Assembly (NCBI RefSeq): GCF_020860705.1
Contig: NZ_JAJBTT010000002.1
Span: 1-64,000 of the forward strand
Origin: Akkermansia sp.
GTDB taxonomy: Bacteria > Verrucomicrobiota > Verrucomicrobiia > Verrucomicrobiales > Akkermansiaceae
Reading direction: 5' to 3'
Length of the DNA: 64,000 nucleotides
Shown piece by piece: positions 26,229 through 34,418 of this stretch. The notes under the pieces are model-generated. The model ran no database searches. It was not told where the DNA came from and was given only the letters and a program-made list of their open reading frames with translations. Position numbers and translations under genes: made by a program. Positions within the stretch are counted from its first letter, which is position 1; the number at the start of each line of letters is the position of its first letter.

Positions 26229-26783
26229 TCAGACTTGCGGTTCGGGTTCCGGAGCATGGGCCACCACAACGTTCGCCGGGCGCAGAAGCCTGTCCTTCAG
26301 CGTGTATCCCTTGCGGATGACGCGTAGCACGGTGCCTTCCGGCTGGTCGGATGGTTCGCGCTGGAGGGCCTCTTCCGTGGAATGGTCAAACATGCTGCCC
26401 ACCACGGGGTCCACGGCACTCACGCCGTTGCTGGCGAGAAATTCGTCCAGCTGCTTCTTCACCATGCTCATGCCGATGTAAATCATGGATGAGGTATCCG
26501 CGCTGGCGGCCGCCATGCCCATTTCAAAATTGTCAATCACCGGAAGCAGCTCTTCCAGCAAACGCTGGTTGGCAAACTTGGCGCACTCTTCCTTCTCCTT
26601 CACCATGCGCTTGCGGTAATTGTCATACTCCGCTGCGGTGCGCATGGCGGTATCCCTCCATTTCATCAATTCCTCTTCCAGGGAAACTTCCGTTTCCTTC
26701 TCCTCGGCAGGGGTTTCTTGAGCCTGTTCCAGGACTTCCTTCTCTTCAGTCTCCACGTTCTTCTCTTGCTCTTCCTTGCTCAT
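26229..26783 (-). CDS. grpE: nucleotide exchange factor GrpE
   Basis: GrpE releases ADP from DnaK. The 184-residue protein has an acidic disordered N-terminus (about 1-45), a long helix (MKWRDTAMRTAAEYDNYRKRMVKEKEE) and the family core LLPVIDNFEMGM, followed by the beta-domain segment GTVLRVIRKGYTLKDRLLRPANVVVA. The frame is open 30 codons further upstream, but GrpE homology and the acidic start MSKEEQEK favour 26783. It leads the grpE-dnaJ-rsmE-HAD/FolB gene run. Confidence 0.93.
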   Translation of the reverse strand: MSKEEQEKNVETEEKEVLEQAQETPAEEKETEVSLEEELMKWRDTAMRTAAEYDNYRKRMVKEKEECAKFANQRLLEELLPVIDNFEMGMAAASADTSSMIYIGMSMVKKQLDEFLASNGVSAVDPVVGSMFDHSTEEALQREPSDQPEGTVLRVIRKGYTLKDRLLRPANVVVAHAPEPEPQV

Positions 26784-26918
26784 GCGGACAATGTAAATAT
26801 TTTTACCGGATGCGTCAACGGCCTGATAAGACATGGATGACGTTTGACGCGTGATGGCCTGGACATGATGCAACTCCTCTATGCAGAAAAGGGAATGGCG
26901 GCCTTCCGGCCAGCCTCC

Positions 26919-27209
26919 CTAAGCTTCCTGAGCGTCCGCCGCAGGCAGCAGCCGTGCAAGCTTTTCCCCGCACTCATCCGGCAGCTCCACCACTTTCAGC
27001 CGTGCGGCATCTCCGCGCAGCAGGCTGACGGCGGAACGTGGAACACCCAGCCATGAGGACAAGAAAAGGATCACGGCCCTGTTCGCCTTCCCTTCCACGG
27101 GAGGCGCGGCAATGCGCAGCCTCAGCGTGCGGCCGGTGCGGGGGTCTTTCTCCCAGCCTACGGCCTCGCTCTTTTTTGCGTTGGGAATAACTTTCAGGGC
27201 CAGTTTCAT
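26919..27209 (-). CDS. DUF167 (YggU) family protein
   Basis: The 96-residue protein shows the DUF167 core: LKVIPNAKKSEAVGW, then LRLRIAAPPVEGKANRAVI and a LLRGDAARLKVV segment. The family is small, widespread and of unknown function; E. coli YggU is a structural example. Its ATG overlaps the hisA stop by ATGA (27206-27209), so it is translationally coupled to hisA. A short hairpin with a weak T-rich tail just after its stop (about 26890-26915 on the minus strand) could terminate the transcript before grpE. Confidence 0.85.
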   Translation of the reverse strand: MKLALKVIPNAKKSEAVGWEKDPRTGRTLRLRIAAPPVEGKANRAVILFLSSWLGVPRSAVSLLRGDAARLKVVELPDECGEKLARLLPAADAQEA

Positions 27210-27991
27210 ACCGTTTCCGTTCCGGATCCCGCGCGCTCCCGGGCCACCAGATCCCCGTACCTGATCAAGCCGCCTCCAAACAGGTCCAGGGCGCTCCCTA
27301 CCGTGGCGTCCATGGCGCCGCCGCTCAGAGCGTCTATCTCGTCAAAATCCCGGATATGGCTGATACCTCCGGCGTAAGTCATGGGAAGGCGGCGCCACCT
27401 TCCCAGCATCTCCACCAGTTCCCGGTCAATGCCGGTGCAGAGGCCCTCCACATCCGCCGCATGAATAAGAAACTCCGCGCAATATTCCGCCAGCATGTCC
27501 AGCGTATCCGCCGTTACCCGCAGCTCCGTCAGCGTCTGCCACCGGTTCATGGCTACGGCCCAGCCGTCACGAACCCTGCGGCAGCTCAAATCCAGCACCA
27601 GGCGCTCCGCTCCCACGGCGGAAACAAGGTCTTTCAACCTCCCCTGCAAAAATCTTCCATCCGCATCAAACAGGCAGGAGGTGACAATCACATGGCTGGC
27701 GCCGGCGGAAATCCATTCCTCCGCATTCTCCGGCACAATGCCGCCGCCCACCTGGAGGCCGCCCGGCCACGCCGCCAGGGCCTCTCTTGCAGCCCTATCA
27801 TTGCCGGGCCCCAGCTTGATCACGTGGCCGCCGCGCAATCCGTCCCTGCGGTACAAATCCGCATACCATGCCGCGCCACGGTCGGAGACGAAATTGGTGC
27901 GAAGGGAAGCTCCATCCTGCGTCAGGGAACCGCCCACAATCTGCTTCACGCGCCCGTCATGTAAATCAATGCATGGTCTGAATCTCGTCAC
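27206..27991 (-). CDS. hisA: ProFAR isomerase, eukaryotic (HIS6) type
   Basis: HisA converts ProFAR to PRFAR in histidine biosynthesis. The 261-residue protein resembles the fungal and plant HIS6 type: N-terminus TRFRPCIDLHDGRVKQIVGGSL, then TNFVSDRGAAWYADLYRRDGL, GGHVIKLGPGND, LQVGGGI, SHVIVTSCLF and RLVLDLSCRR. The TIM-barrel Asp of CIDLHDG is present. The start is inferred as GTG at 27991, giving VTRFRPCIDL, which aligns with the start of yeast HIS6 as I recall it. The open frame extends 196 codons further but only as a shadow of other DNA. Its stop overlaps the DUF167 gene. hisB and hisH lie elsewhere in the window. Confidence 0.85.
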   Translation of the reverse strand: MTRFRPCIDLHDGRVKQIVGGSLTQDGASLRTNFVSDRGAAWYADLYRRDGLRGGHVIKLGPGNDRAAREALAAWPGGLQVGGGIVPENAEEWISAGASHVIVTSCLFDADGRFLQGRLKDLVSAVGAERLVLDLSCRRVRDGWAVAMNRWQTLTELRVTADTLDMLAEYCAEFLIHAADVEGLCTGIDRELVEMLGRWRRLPMTYAGGISHIRDFDEIDALSGGAMDATVGSALDLFGGGLIRYGDLVARERAGSGTETV

Positions 27992-28135
27992 GCGGCCACT
28001 TTGCCCGGCCTGCCGCACCAGGTCAAGAAGGGATTCCCCTCCCTTGCTCCTGAAAAACCGCTGCGGAAATTTACACAAAACAAGCCCAGGCGTCCGCTCT
28101 ACGGATAACTGCCCTTGAACCCTGTTCAAAAAACG

Positions 28136-28585
28136 ATGAAAAACAATCCCATCAAAAACCACATCCTTTCCTACTGCGCCGGAAGCGCCTTGTTCGCCCT
28201 CCTGGCTTTCTCCTCTTCCCTTGCGGAAGGAGGCATTTATCTGCACGGAGAAATCCACATGCCCGCAGCAGGACAAATCAACCTCCTGTATGACTCCGCC
28301 GGCTTCCCTATCTGGGGTTACTCCCCATGTGGCCGCCCCATTTACGCCTATTCCCCCGCAGGCATGCCCATCTACGTCATCAGGGGCATCTACCATGGCT
28401 GCTGCGTTCCCGCGTGGAACCCCAGGCCGTATTATCGCGGGCCTTTCTGGCCTGCGGGAGTCTGCCGCAGCCATCATGCAGCGCATCCGCCCCGCCCGAT
28501 TCCGTGTCCGTCTCCCCGGCCCCACTTCCGTCCCTACCGTCCCAGGGCGCCCTACGGCGGACCTCCGCCCCATTTCCACCGCTGA
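28136..28585 (+). CDS. secreted Pro/Tyr/His-rich small protein
   Basis: The 149-residue protein begins at 28136 (MKNNPIKNH) with a signal peptide ending near LAEGG. After it come imperfect repeats of a GYSPxGxPIYxY type (FPIWGYSPCGRPIYAYSPAGMPIYVI). A C-terminal half very rich in Pro, His, Arg and Tyr (PPRPIPCPSPRPHFRPYRP) follows. No family is recognised. It might be a surface or matrix protein, or a His-based metal binder; these are guesses. An ATG seven codons upstream is also possible. The gene is divergent from hisA. Confidence 0.5.
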   Translation: MKNNPIKNHILSYCAGSALFALLAFSSSLAEGGIYLHGEIHMPAAGQINLLYDSAGFPIWGYSPCGRPIYAYSPAGMPIYVIRGIYHGCCVPAWNPRPYYRGPFWPAGVCRSHHAAHPPRPIPCPSPRPHFRPYRPRAPYGGPPPHFHR

Positions 28586-28747
28586 TCTGCGCCTAAACGT
28601 TTGAATTGAAAGGATTAACTATTAATTTTTCTAAAAAAGAAATTGCCGTCTGAGAATGAAAAGCATAAACTGATTTATAAAAATAATTCAAAGTGGCACA
28701 ACTCATAAAAAATCAGCTGTTTTAAAATTTAATAGAAAACATTAATC

Positions 28748-29134
28748 ATGAGATTTTTATCTATTTTAATCACTTTGGCCATTCTTGGAAGCACCAATCT
28801 TTTTGCTTGGACTGTCACCATTCATGGTCCGGAAAACCCTGTTAAAGGGGAAAAATATGATTATAAAGTTACCTATACGTTGGATAGAGTCAACAAGGAC
28901 AAAGAATTAGAAAAAGTTGATTATCATTGGGTTATCGTCGGTAAGGCTATAGCTGATAAGAAAATAGCCAAGGACAACCCAATAGCTAGTGTAACAATGG
29001 CTAATCCAGAATACATGGAGGATAATTATGACATTTGGCCGAATGGACATGTCATCTGTATAGTAACTTTATACTTTAAGGATGGGACAAAAGAAAGCAG
29101 ATCGGATTCAATCCAATTAAAATTGGTTCCTTGA
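28748..29134 (+). CDS. AT-rich secreted hypothetical protein
   Basis: The 128-residue product has a signal peptide (MRFLSILITLAILGSTNLFA) and a mature part of alternating strands (WTVTIHGPENPVKGEKYDY, VDYHWVIVGKA, GHVICIVTLYFKDG), compatible with an Ig-like or PKD-like beta-sandwich. Base composition of the gene and its flanks (about 28600-29240) is clearly richer in A and T than all neighbours, and codons end in A/T. This suggests recent acquisition. No family is recognised and no mobile gene is attached. Confidence 0.6.
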   Translation: MRFLSILITLAILGSTNLFAWTVTIHGPENPVKGEKYDYKVTYTLDRVNKDKELEKVDYHWVIVGKAIADKKIAKDNPIASVTMANPEYMEDNYDIWPNGHVICIVTLYFKDGTKESRSDSIQLKLVP

Positions 29135-29356
29135 TAACAAGCTTTTCCCCAATCTAATACCATTTAAAGCAGTTATTACAGGAAAGGGTCCGGTTTTACC
29201 GGCCCCCTTCCTCTGCAATATGTTATACAATATCATTGAAATCTTTTCAGCTTGTCCCTGCTCCATAAACACTGCATGCCAGGACTGCACAGCCGAATCC
29301 GGATTTTTAAGGGAGCGCTCCTGGAAAGAAAACCACATTTTCCGCTCCCACCATCC

Positions 29357-30373
29357 TTACTCCTGCTGAAAGGAAAGGCCGTACCACCCTTCACCCAGCA
29401 GCTTCACCAGCGTGAAGGAATATTCCCCCTTGCGGTTCGGCTCCTTGCTGCGGGAAAGCAGGACGCGTACGCGGAGCATGTCAAGCTCGTCATTGGCGTT
29501 CAGCACCCGGTACGGGGAATGTTCCATTTCCTCATTAATCTTAAACAGCATAAACAGGCGCTTGCCCATCTCCGATTTTCTGGGAACATAAACCATGGGA
29601 CGCGCAATGCTGCGATCATCCGAACCGTTTGCTCCGGGAGCTATCAGCTTGAACGCATAATCATCCTTGTTCTCCGACGTGCGGTCCCGGATCATCCACA
29701 CGCGGAACTCTGCGATGTCCTCTCCCTTCCCGCGGACAAAATCCTCCCAGTTCATCGGCTGGTAGCGGGCGAACTGCTGCCAGTCCAGCTTCCAGGAGCC
29801 ATCCTGCTCATCCTTGAAAAAGCAAAACTCCATATCGGGCGTCTTTTCAAATCCGATCAGCAGCTGGGCGCAGGGATGCCCCTCCACCTCCAGCACGGCA
29901 AAACTCTTAGGCCCGGTCGGCTTGCTCGCAATCACTTCAGGAGGCGACACGGCGTAATGCCTGACCATCAGGGGGAGCGATTTCAGGGAATTCCATACGA
30001 AGGAGGACTTCTGGACCACATCACTGGCACTCAAGTATTTCTGCGCCTCTACCAGGCATTTGCGCAACAGGTCCTGCCGTTCCATGGGAGGAATGTAAGA
30101 GGGGGGCCAGAAGCTATAGTCCACCTTGTCTTTCAGAGTGGCCTGCAACTCTCCGGACAGCATATCCGGAGTGGCGCAAATCCGCGCGGCCGTTCCTGAA
30201 TCCAGAGACGCCTGGCGCTTCTGAAGCCAGAAAAAAAGACCGCCGAAAAAGAGGCCCAGCGCCATGATAAAGAAAATGACGGAAAGAATGCGGCCCAAAG
30301 CGCCACCCGTTTTTTTACTGCTCTCGCGCAGGCTGGAAGAAAAGGGAGGCCTGTTTTCAGATAAATCGCTCAT
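29357..30373 (-). CDS. membrane-anchored hypothetical protein
   Basis: The 338-residue protein starts at 30373 (MSDLSENRPP). It has about 28 cytoplasmic residues, one transmembrane helix (about 29-53) and a large extracytoplasmic domain of unknown type. The domain contains WPPSYIPPMERQDLLRKCLVEAQKYL and a C-terminal LGEGWYGLSFQQE. Verrucomicrobial genomes carry similar single-pass proteins, as far as I recall, but no function is assigned. It is divergent from the first bactofilin gene. The 31 codons upstream of 30373 are rejected because they lack continuity with the protein. Confidence 0.55.
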   Translation of the reverse strand: MSDLSENRPPFSSSLRESSKKTGGALGRILSVIFFIMALGLFFGGLFFWLQKRQASLDSGTAARICATPDMLSGELQATLKDKVDYSFWPPSYIPPMERQDLLRKCLVEAQKYLSASDVVQKSSFVWNSLKSLPLMVRHYAVSPPEVIASKPTGPKSFAVLEVEGHPCAQLLIGFEKTPDMEFCFFKDEQDGSWKLDWQQFARYQPMNWEDFVRGKGEDIAEFRVWMIRDRTSENKDDYAFKLIAPGANGSDDRSIARPMVYVPRKSEMGKRLFMLFKINEEMEHSPYRVLNANDELDMLRVRVLLSRSKEPNRKGEYSFTLVKLLGEGWYGLSFQQE

Positions 30374-30581
30374 TTTAAATCGGAAATATCCACAGAAAAC
30401 AACTGCGGAAAGATGATCAAACACTACCGGAACGCCAGAGGCAACGCAACGATAAAAAACAGACACATTTTTTTATCCCTTCCGGAGAAAATTGTTTCAC
30501 ATCCACCAGCTGGTGATGTACATTAAACCGGACGAGTTTCAAGAGCTCCCTTCTTACCTTTCACCCCCTCTTTTTAACGCC

Positions 30582-31178
30582 ATGTTTGGATCATTTACTA
30601 CCGTTCCCGCCCCCAAGGGCAACAAGAATCCTGAATCCACCCCCAGCTGGATGGACGTAGCCAAGAGCCAGGATACTCCCGAACCGGTTGCGGAAGCCGT
30701 TCCCTCCCCCGCCTCCTATGCCCCCACCACCCGTGTTCAGCAACTGACCCGCAACGTGCTGAACTCCGATGTAGAGGTGATCGGTTCCCTGCGTTTTTCC
30801 GACGACCTGCTGATTGACGGCACCGTTGAAGGCGACATCTCTTCCGAAGGGGTGCTTTCCGTAGGCCAGAATGCCGTCATCCGTGCGGAAATCAACACCA
30901 AGTCCGTCATCATTCACGGCAAGGTCATTGGCAATGTGACGGTCACGGACCGCGTGGAGCTGAAAAGCACCGCGGAACTCGTAGGCGACATTCAGGCGGC
31001 CTCCCTGGCTATTGAAGGCGGCGCCATCTTCATCGGCCACTCCACCGTAGGCGCCCCCACGGTGGGTAACACGGGAACTTCCATCGCCAAAAAGCCGGCC
31101 CCCGTCCACACGTTCGCTCCGGAACCGGAAGCTCCCGCCCCGGCCAGCCAGAGCACGCTGGACATTGACGAAGAATAA
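30582..31178 (+). CDS. bactofilin
   Basis: Bactofilins polymerise without nucleotides into cytoskeletal filaments that scaffold wall synthesis, stalks or chromosome organisation. This 198-residue protein has an unstructured N-terminus (1-55), the central beta-helix (about 56-145; NSDVEVIGSLRFSDDLLIDGTVEGDI, then HGKVIGNVTVTDRVELKSTAELVGDI) and a proline-rich tail. The ATG at 30582 (MFGSFTT) is preferred to an upstream frame extension. A second, unusual bactofilin follows at 31250. Confidence 0.85.
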   Translation: MFGSFTTVPAPKGNKNPESTPSWMDVAKSQDTPEPVAEAVPSPASYAPTTRVQQLTRNVLNSDVEVIGSLRFSDDLLIDGTVEGDISSEGVLSVGQNAVIRAEINTKSVIIHGKVIGNVTVTDRVELKSTAELVGDIQAASLAIEGGAIFIGHSTVGAPTVGNTGTSIAKKPAPVHTFAPEPEAPAPASQSTLDIDEE

Positions 31179-31249
31179 AAAAACTTTCCACCAGCCATTT
31201 TCAGGGGCGTCAAAGGAACGGATCGTTCTTTTGCCGCCCTCTTTATTCC

Positions 31250-31888
31250 ATGCCTCCTTCCTTCCATCCCGTTCCGCGAATCAGCAGCGTTCCCTCCGGA
31301 AAAATCAGCCGCCCGGCTCCGCCCCCGCCCTGGACGCTGCCGGCAGCCGCGGAAAACAGCCCTGCGCCCACAAGGGAGGTGGAATGCTTCTCCTGCCGTA
31401 AAAGCACTTCCGTCCCCGTCACGGCCGTTTCCGCCAGATGCGGGCACTGCTCTTCCTATATCAAGCTGGATGACGTCATTCTGCACAGCAGAACGCATCG
31501 GACGAAGGTGCAGACCTGCGGAAGCGTCACCGTACAAGCCAATGCAGACCTGAAGGGACTGAACATCGAGTGCCGGGACCTGGTCTTATATGGCAAGGCG
31601 TCCGGCAACTTTTTGTGCCGCGGCATCTGCAAGATCAAAACGGACCAGCATATCTCCGGCTCCATTTCCGCCCGCAGGATCGTAGTGGAGAAAAAGACGA
31701 CGGTGCTGGTCACAGGAACCATTCACGTGGAAAACATCTGGATACAGGGTTCCCTGGAAGGAACGCTCATGGCGGATGAAACCGTTACCATCCACCGGCA
31801 CGCCAAATTCCTGGGAGACATTACGGCGCGCCGCCTCATCATTGAGGAAGGAGGCACGCACCAGGGTTCCTTTACCCGGCTTACGTGA
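31250..31888 (+). CDS. zinc-ribbon bactofilin-like protein
   Basis: In this 212-residue protein a proline-rich stretch (1-43) precedes a putative zinc ribbon with two cysteine pairs: CFSCRKS at about 46-52 and CGHC at about 64-67. The bactofilin beta-helix follows (about 85-208), with repeated GxxxxxxL/V turns such as TVQANADLKGLNIECRDLVLYGKASGNF and VTGTIHVENIWIQGSLEGTL. The stop codon is 1 bp before the uvrA-like gene, which suggests one transcript with it. The zinc ribbon may tether the filament to another protein or a nucleic acid; this is inference only. Confidence 0.75.
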   Translation: MPPSFHPVPRISSVPSGKISRPAPPPPWTLPAAAENSPAPTREVECFSCRKSTSVPVTAVSARCGHCSSYIKLDDVILHSRTHRTKVQTCGSVTVQANADLKGLNIECRDLVLYGKASGNFLCRGICKIKTDQHISGSISARRIVVEKKTTVLVTGTIHVENIWIQGSLEGTLMADETVTIHRHAKFLGDITARRLIIEEGGTHQGSFTRLT

Positions 31889-31889
31889 C

Positions 31890-34391
31890 ATGAACCTTCC
31901 CATCTCCATCCGCGGCGCACGCCAGCACAACCTCCGGAACCTGGACCTGGACCTTCCGTCCAACAAGCTGATCGTCTTCAGCGGCCCTTCCGGCTCCGGG
32001 AAATCCTCCCTGGCGTTCGACACGCTTTTTTCCGAGTCCCGCAGGCGCTTTCTGGATTGTCTTTCAGCCCGTGCCAGACAGGGTATGGAACAGCCGGAAA
32101 AGCCGGACGTGGACAGCATCACCGGACTGCCCCCCGCCCTTTGCCTGGAACAATCCGCCAGACAACAGAGTTCCCGCACCCTGCTGGGAAGCATTACGGA
32201 AATCCTGGATTACCTGCGCATCCTGTATGCGGCGGCAGGCACCCCTCATGATCCGGAAACGGGCAAGGAACTGGTGCGTAAAAGCCCTGACCGCATTACG
32301 GAGGAACTCGTCTCCCTGCCGGACCAGACGCGTCTGGTCCTGGCCACTCCGGCGGAAGCTCTGCTGGCCCAGGATCCCGCGGCGACGCTGGGCGACTTCC
32401 AGCGCCAGGGATTCCTGCGGGTTTACTGGAACGGGGAAGTAAGGGATCTGGAGGAAATAGGCACCCCAGTCCCGCCCCCTCCGGACGCCGCCCTGGTCAT
32501 TGACCGCATCATCGTCCGGGGAGAAAACACGGCCTCCCGCGTGGCAGACTCCCTGCAAACGGCCCTACGGATCAATCCGGACGAAGTGCGGGCCATCATC
32601 ACCCGTCCCGGGGAAGAAGCCGTCATCCAGGCCTTCCATACCCGCTACCGCAATCCGGAAACGGGCTTCCTGCTTCCCCAGCTTACGCCCCGCCATTTCT
32701 CCTTCAATTCCCCCCTGGGCGCCTGCCCTTCCTGCCAGGGGTCCGGACTCAATGACCAGGAAAACGCCCCTTGCCCCGCCTGCGGAGGCCTGCGGCTTTC
32801 CCCCCTGGCGCTGGCCGTTACCATGCACACGCCGGCACGGGGTTATAACCTGGCGGAACTGACCGCCCTCCCGCTGGAAGACATGGCGGGGGAACTGGAA
32901 CGGCTGGAAACGCCCGCCTCCCTGGCGGCGGCGCTGAGTCCGCTCATGGAGGAAATTAACAAGCGCGTGCGCTTCCTGAATGAACTGGGCCTTTCCTACC
33001 TCTCCCTGGACCGCCAGGCAAACACCCTTTCCGGGGGGGAACTGCAAAGGGCGCGCCTGGCCTCCCAGCTGGGAGGCGGCCTTTCCGGAGTCCTTTATAT
33101 TCTGGACGAGCCTACCGCCGGACTGCACCCTTCCGATACGGACAGGCTGCTTCGGGCGCTCCGGACGCTTCGGGACCAGGGCAATACGGTCCTGGTGGTG
33201 GAGCACGACGAACAAATTCTGAATGCGGCAGACTACCTGGTGGACATGGGCCCCGGTTCCGGAGCCAACGGCGGCCGCATTCTGGCGCAAGGGACCCTGC
33301 CGGAAATTCTGGAAACTGCCGCTAGCCCTACAGGAGAGTGGCTCTCCGGCAGGCGGAGCATGCCCGCCTCCGGACGCAGCACTGCGCCCTCCGGCCGTCT
33401 GATCCTGACCGGGGCCAATAAACACAATCTGAACAACGTCACCCTGAACGTTCCCATAGGCACGCTGACCTGCATCTCCGGCCCTTCAGGTTCCGGAAAA
33501 TCCACCCTTGTCCGGGACTGCCTTATTCCCGCCGTCAAACAGGATATTGCCGGGAAAAGAGGCGTTCCTACCCGCGTGCAGGGCTCGGAACACTTCAACC
33601 GCCTCGTTGTGATCGACCAATCCCCCATCGGCAAAACGCCGCGCTCCACGCCAGCTACAGCCACAGGGCTGCTCCAGGTGCTGCGCCCTCTTTACGCCCA
33701 GCTCCCTCTCTCCAAACAGCGGGGGTACACGGCGGCACGCTTCTCCCCCAACATCCGCGGAGGCCGCTGTGAACGGTGCCTGGGCACCGGCATGATAGAA
33801 GTGGATATGAACTTTCTGGGCAATGTCACCATGCCCTGCGACGCCTGCCACGGCCAATGCTACAACCGGGAAACGCTGGAAGTCACCTGGAAAGGCAAAT
33901 CCATTGCCCAGGCGCTAGCGCTGACCGTGGATGAAGCGGCGGAATTCTTTTCCTCCCTGCCCAAAGCCGCGGCTATCCTGAAAAGCATGCAGGATGTGGG
34001 CCTGGGGTACCTCAACCTCAACCGCAGGGCAGACACCCTCTCCGGCGGCGAATCCCAGCGCATCAAAATAGCGGCGGAGCTTGCCAAGGCTCCGGCCTGG
34101 AAGCTGGCGGAAGACGGCAAGCGTGCCCTGTTCATTCTGGACGAACCTACCGGCGGCCTTCACTTCAATGAAGTGGCCCTTCTTCTGACGGCTCTTTTCC
34201 GCCTGAGGGACGCCGGGCACACCATTCTCTGCGTGGAACACCACAAGGACCTGCTGAACGCGGCGGACTATCTGGTGGACATGGGTCCCGGAGCCGGCAG
34301 GCATGGAGGAAACATCATGGCGGAAGGATCTCCCGCAGCCGTGGCTGCCATGAAAAAATCCCCCACTTCTCCGTGGCTTCTCTCCCATTAG
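31890..34391 (+). CDS. UvrA-family ATPase (excinuclease subunit A paralogue)
   Basis: The 833-residue protein is a double ABC ATPase of the UvrA type. Signatures: Walker A GPSGSGKSS (32-40) and a second copy near 529, two SGGExQR signatures with DEPTAGLHP and DEPTGGLHF Walker B regions, a first zinc module (CPSCQGSG ... CPACGG, about 278-305) and the second zinc finger CERCLGTG ... CDACHGQ (about 627-655). It is about 100 residues shorter than E. coli UvrA (940). The cysteines that form CPxCG after GTPH in UvrA read DPETG. A region like the UvrB-binding segment remains (about 110-230). A role in repair is possible, but paralogues also serve in resistance or unknown tasks. The start is 1 bp after the bactofilin stop. 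Confidence 0.85.
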   Translation: MNLPISIRGARQHNLRNLDLDLPSNKLIVFSGPSGSGKSSLAFDTLFSESRRRFLDCLSARARQGMEQPEKPDVDSITGLPPALCLEQSARQQSSRTLLGSITEILDYLRILYAAAGTPHDPETGKELVRKSPDRITEELVSLPDQTRLVLATPAEALLAQDPAATLGDFQRQGFLRVYWNGEVRDLEEIGTPVPPPPDAALVIDRIIVRGENTASRVADSLQTALRINPDEVRAIITRPGEEAVIQAFHTRYRNPETGFLLPQLTPRHFSFNSPLGACPSCQGSGLNDQENAPCPACGGLRLSPLALAVTMHTPARGYNLAELTALPLEDMAGELERLETPASLAAALSPLMEEINKRVRFLNELGLSYLSLDRQANTLSGGELQRARLASQLGGGLSGVLYILDEPTAGLHPSDTDRLLRALRTLRDQGNTVLVVEHDEQILNAADYLVDMGPGSGANGGRILAQGTLPEILETAASPTGEWLSGRRSMPASGRSTAPSGRLILTGANKHNLNNVTLNVPIGTLTCISGPSGSGKSTLVRDCLIPAVKQDIAGKRGVPTRVQGSEHFNRLVVIDQSPIGKTPRSTPATATGLLQVLRPLYAQLPLSKQRGYTAARFSPNIRGGRCERCLGTGMIEVDMNFLGNVTMPCDACHGQCYNRETLEVTWKGKSIAQALALTVDEAAEFFSSLPKAAAILKSMQDVGLGYLNLNRRADTLSGGESQRIKIAAELAKAPAWKLAEDGKRALFILDEPTGGLHFNEVALLLTALFRLRDAGHTILCVEHHKDLLNAADYLVDMGPGAGRHGGNIMAEGSPAAVAAMKKSPTSPWLLSH

Positions 34392-34418
34392 AAAAAGAAT
34401 TATTATCTTTACGGTTCC

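Noticed and set aside
26784..26918. CIRCE-type heat-shock operator before grpE
   Set aside because: No TTAGCACTC-N9-GAGTGCTAA-like sequence is present.
29170..29222. Terminator after the AT-rich secreted protein gene
   Set aside because: A GC-rich hairpin can be drawn (around 29183-29213) but it has mismatches and no T-run.
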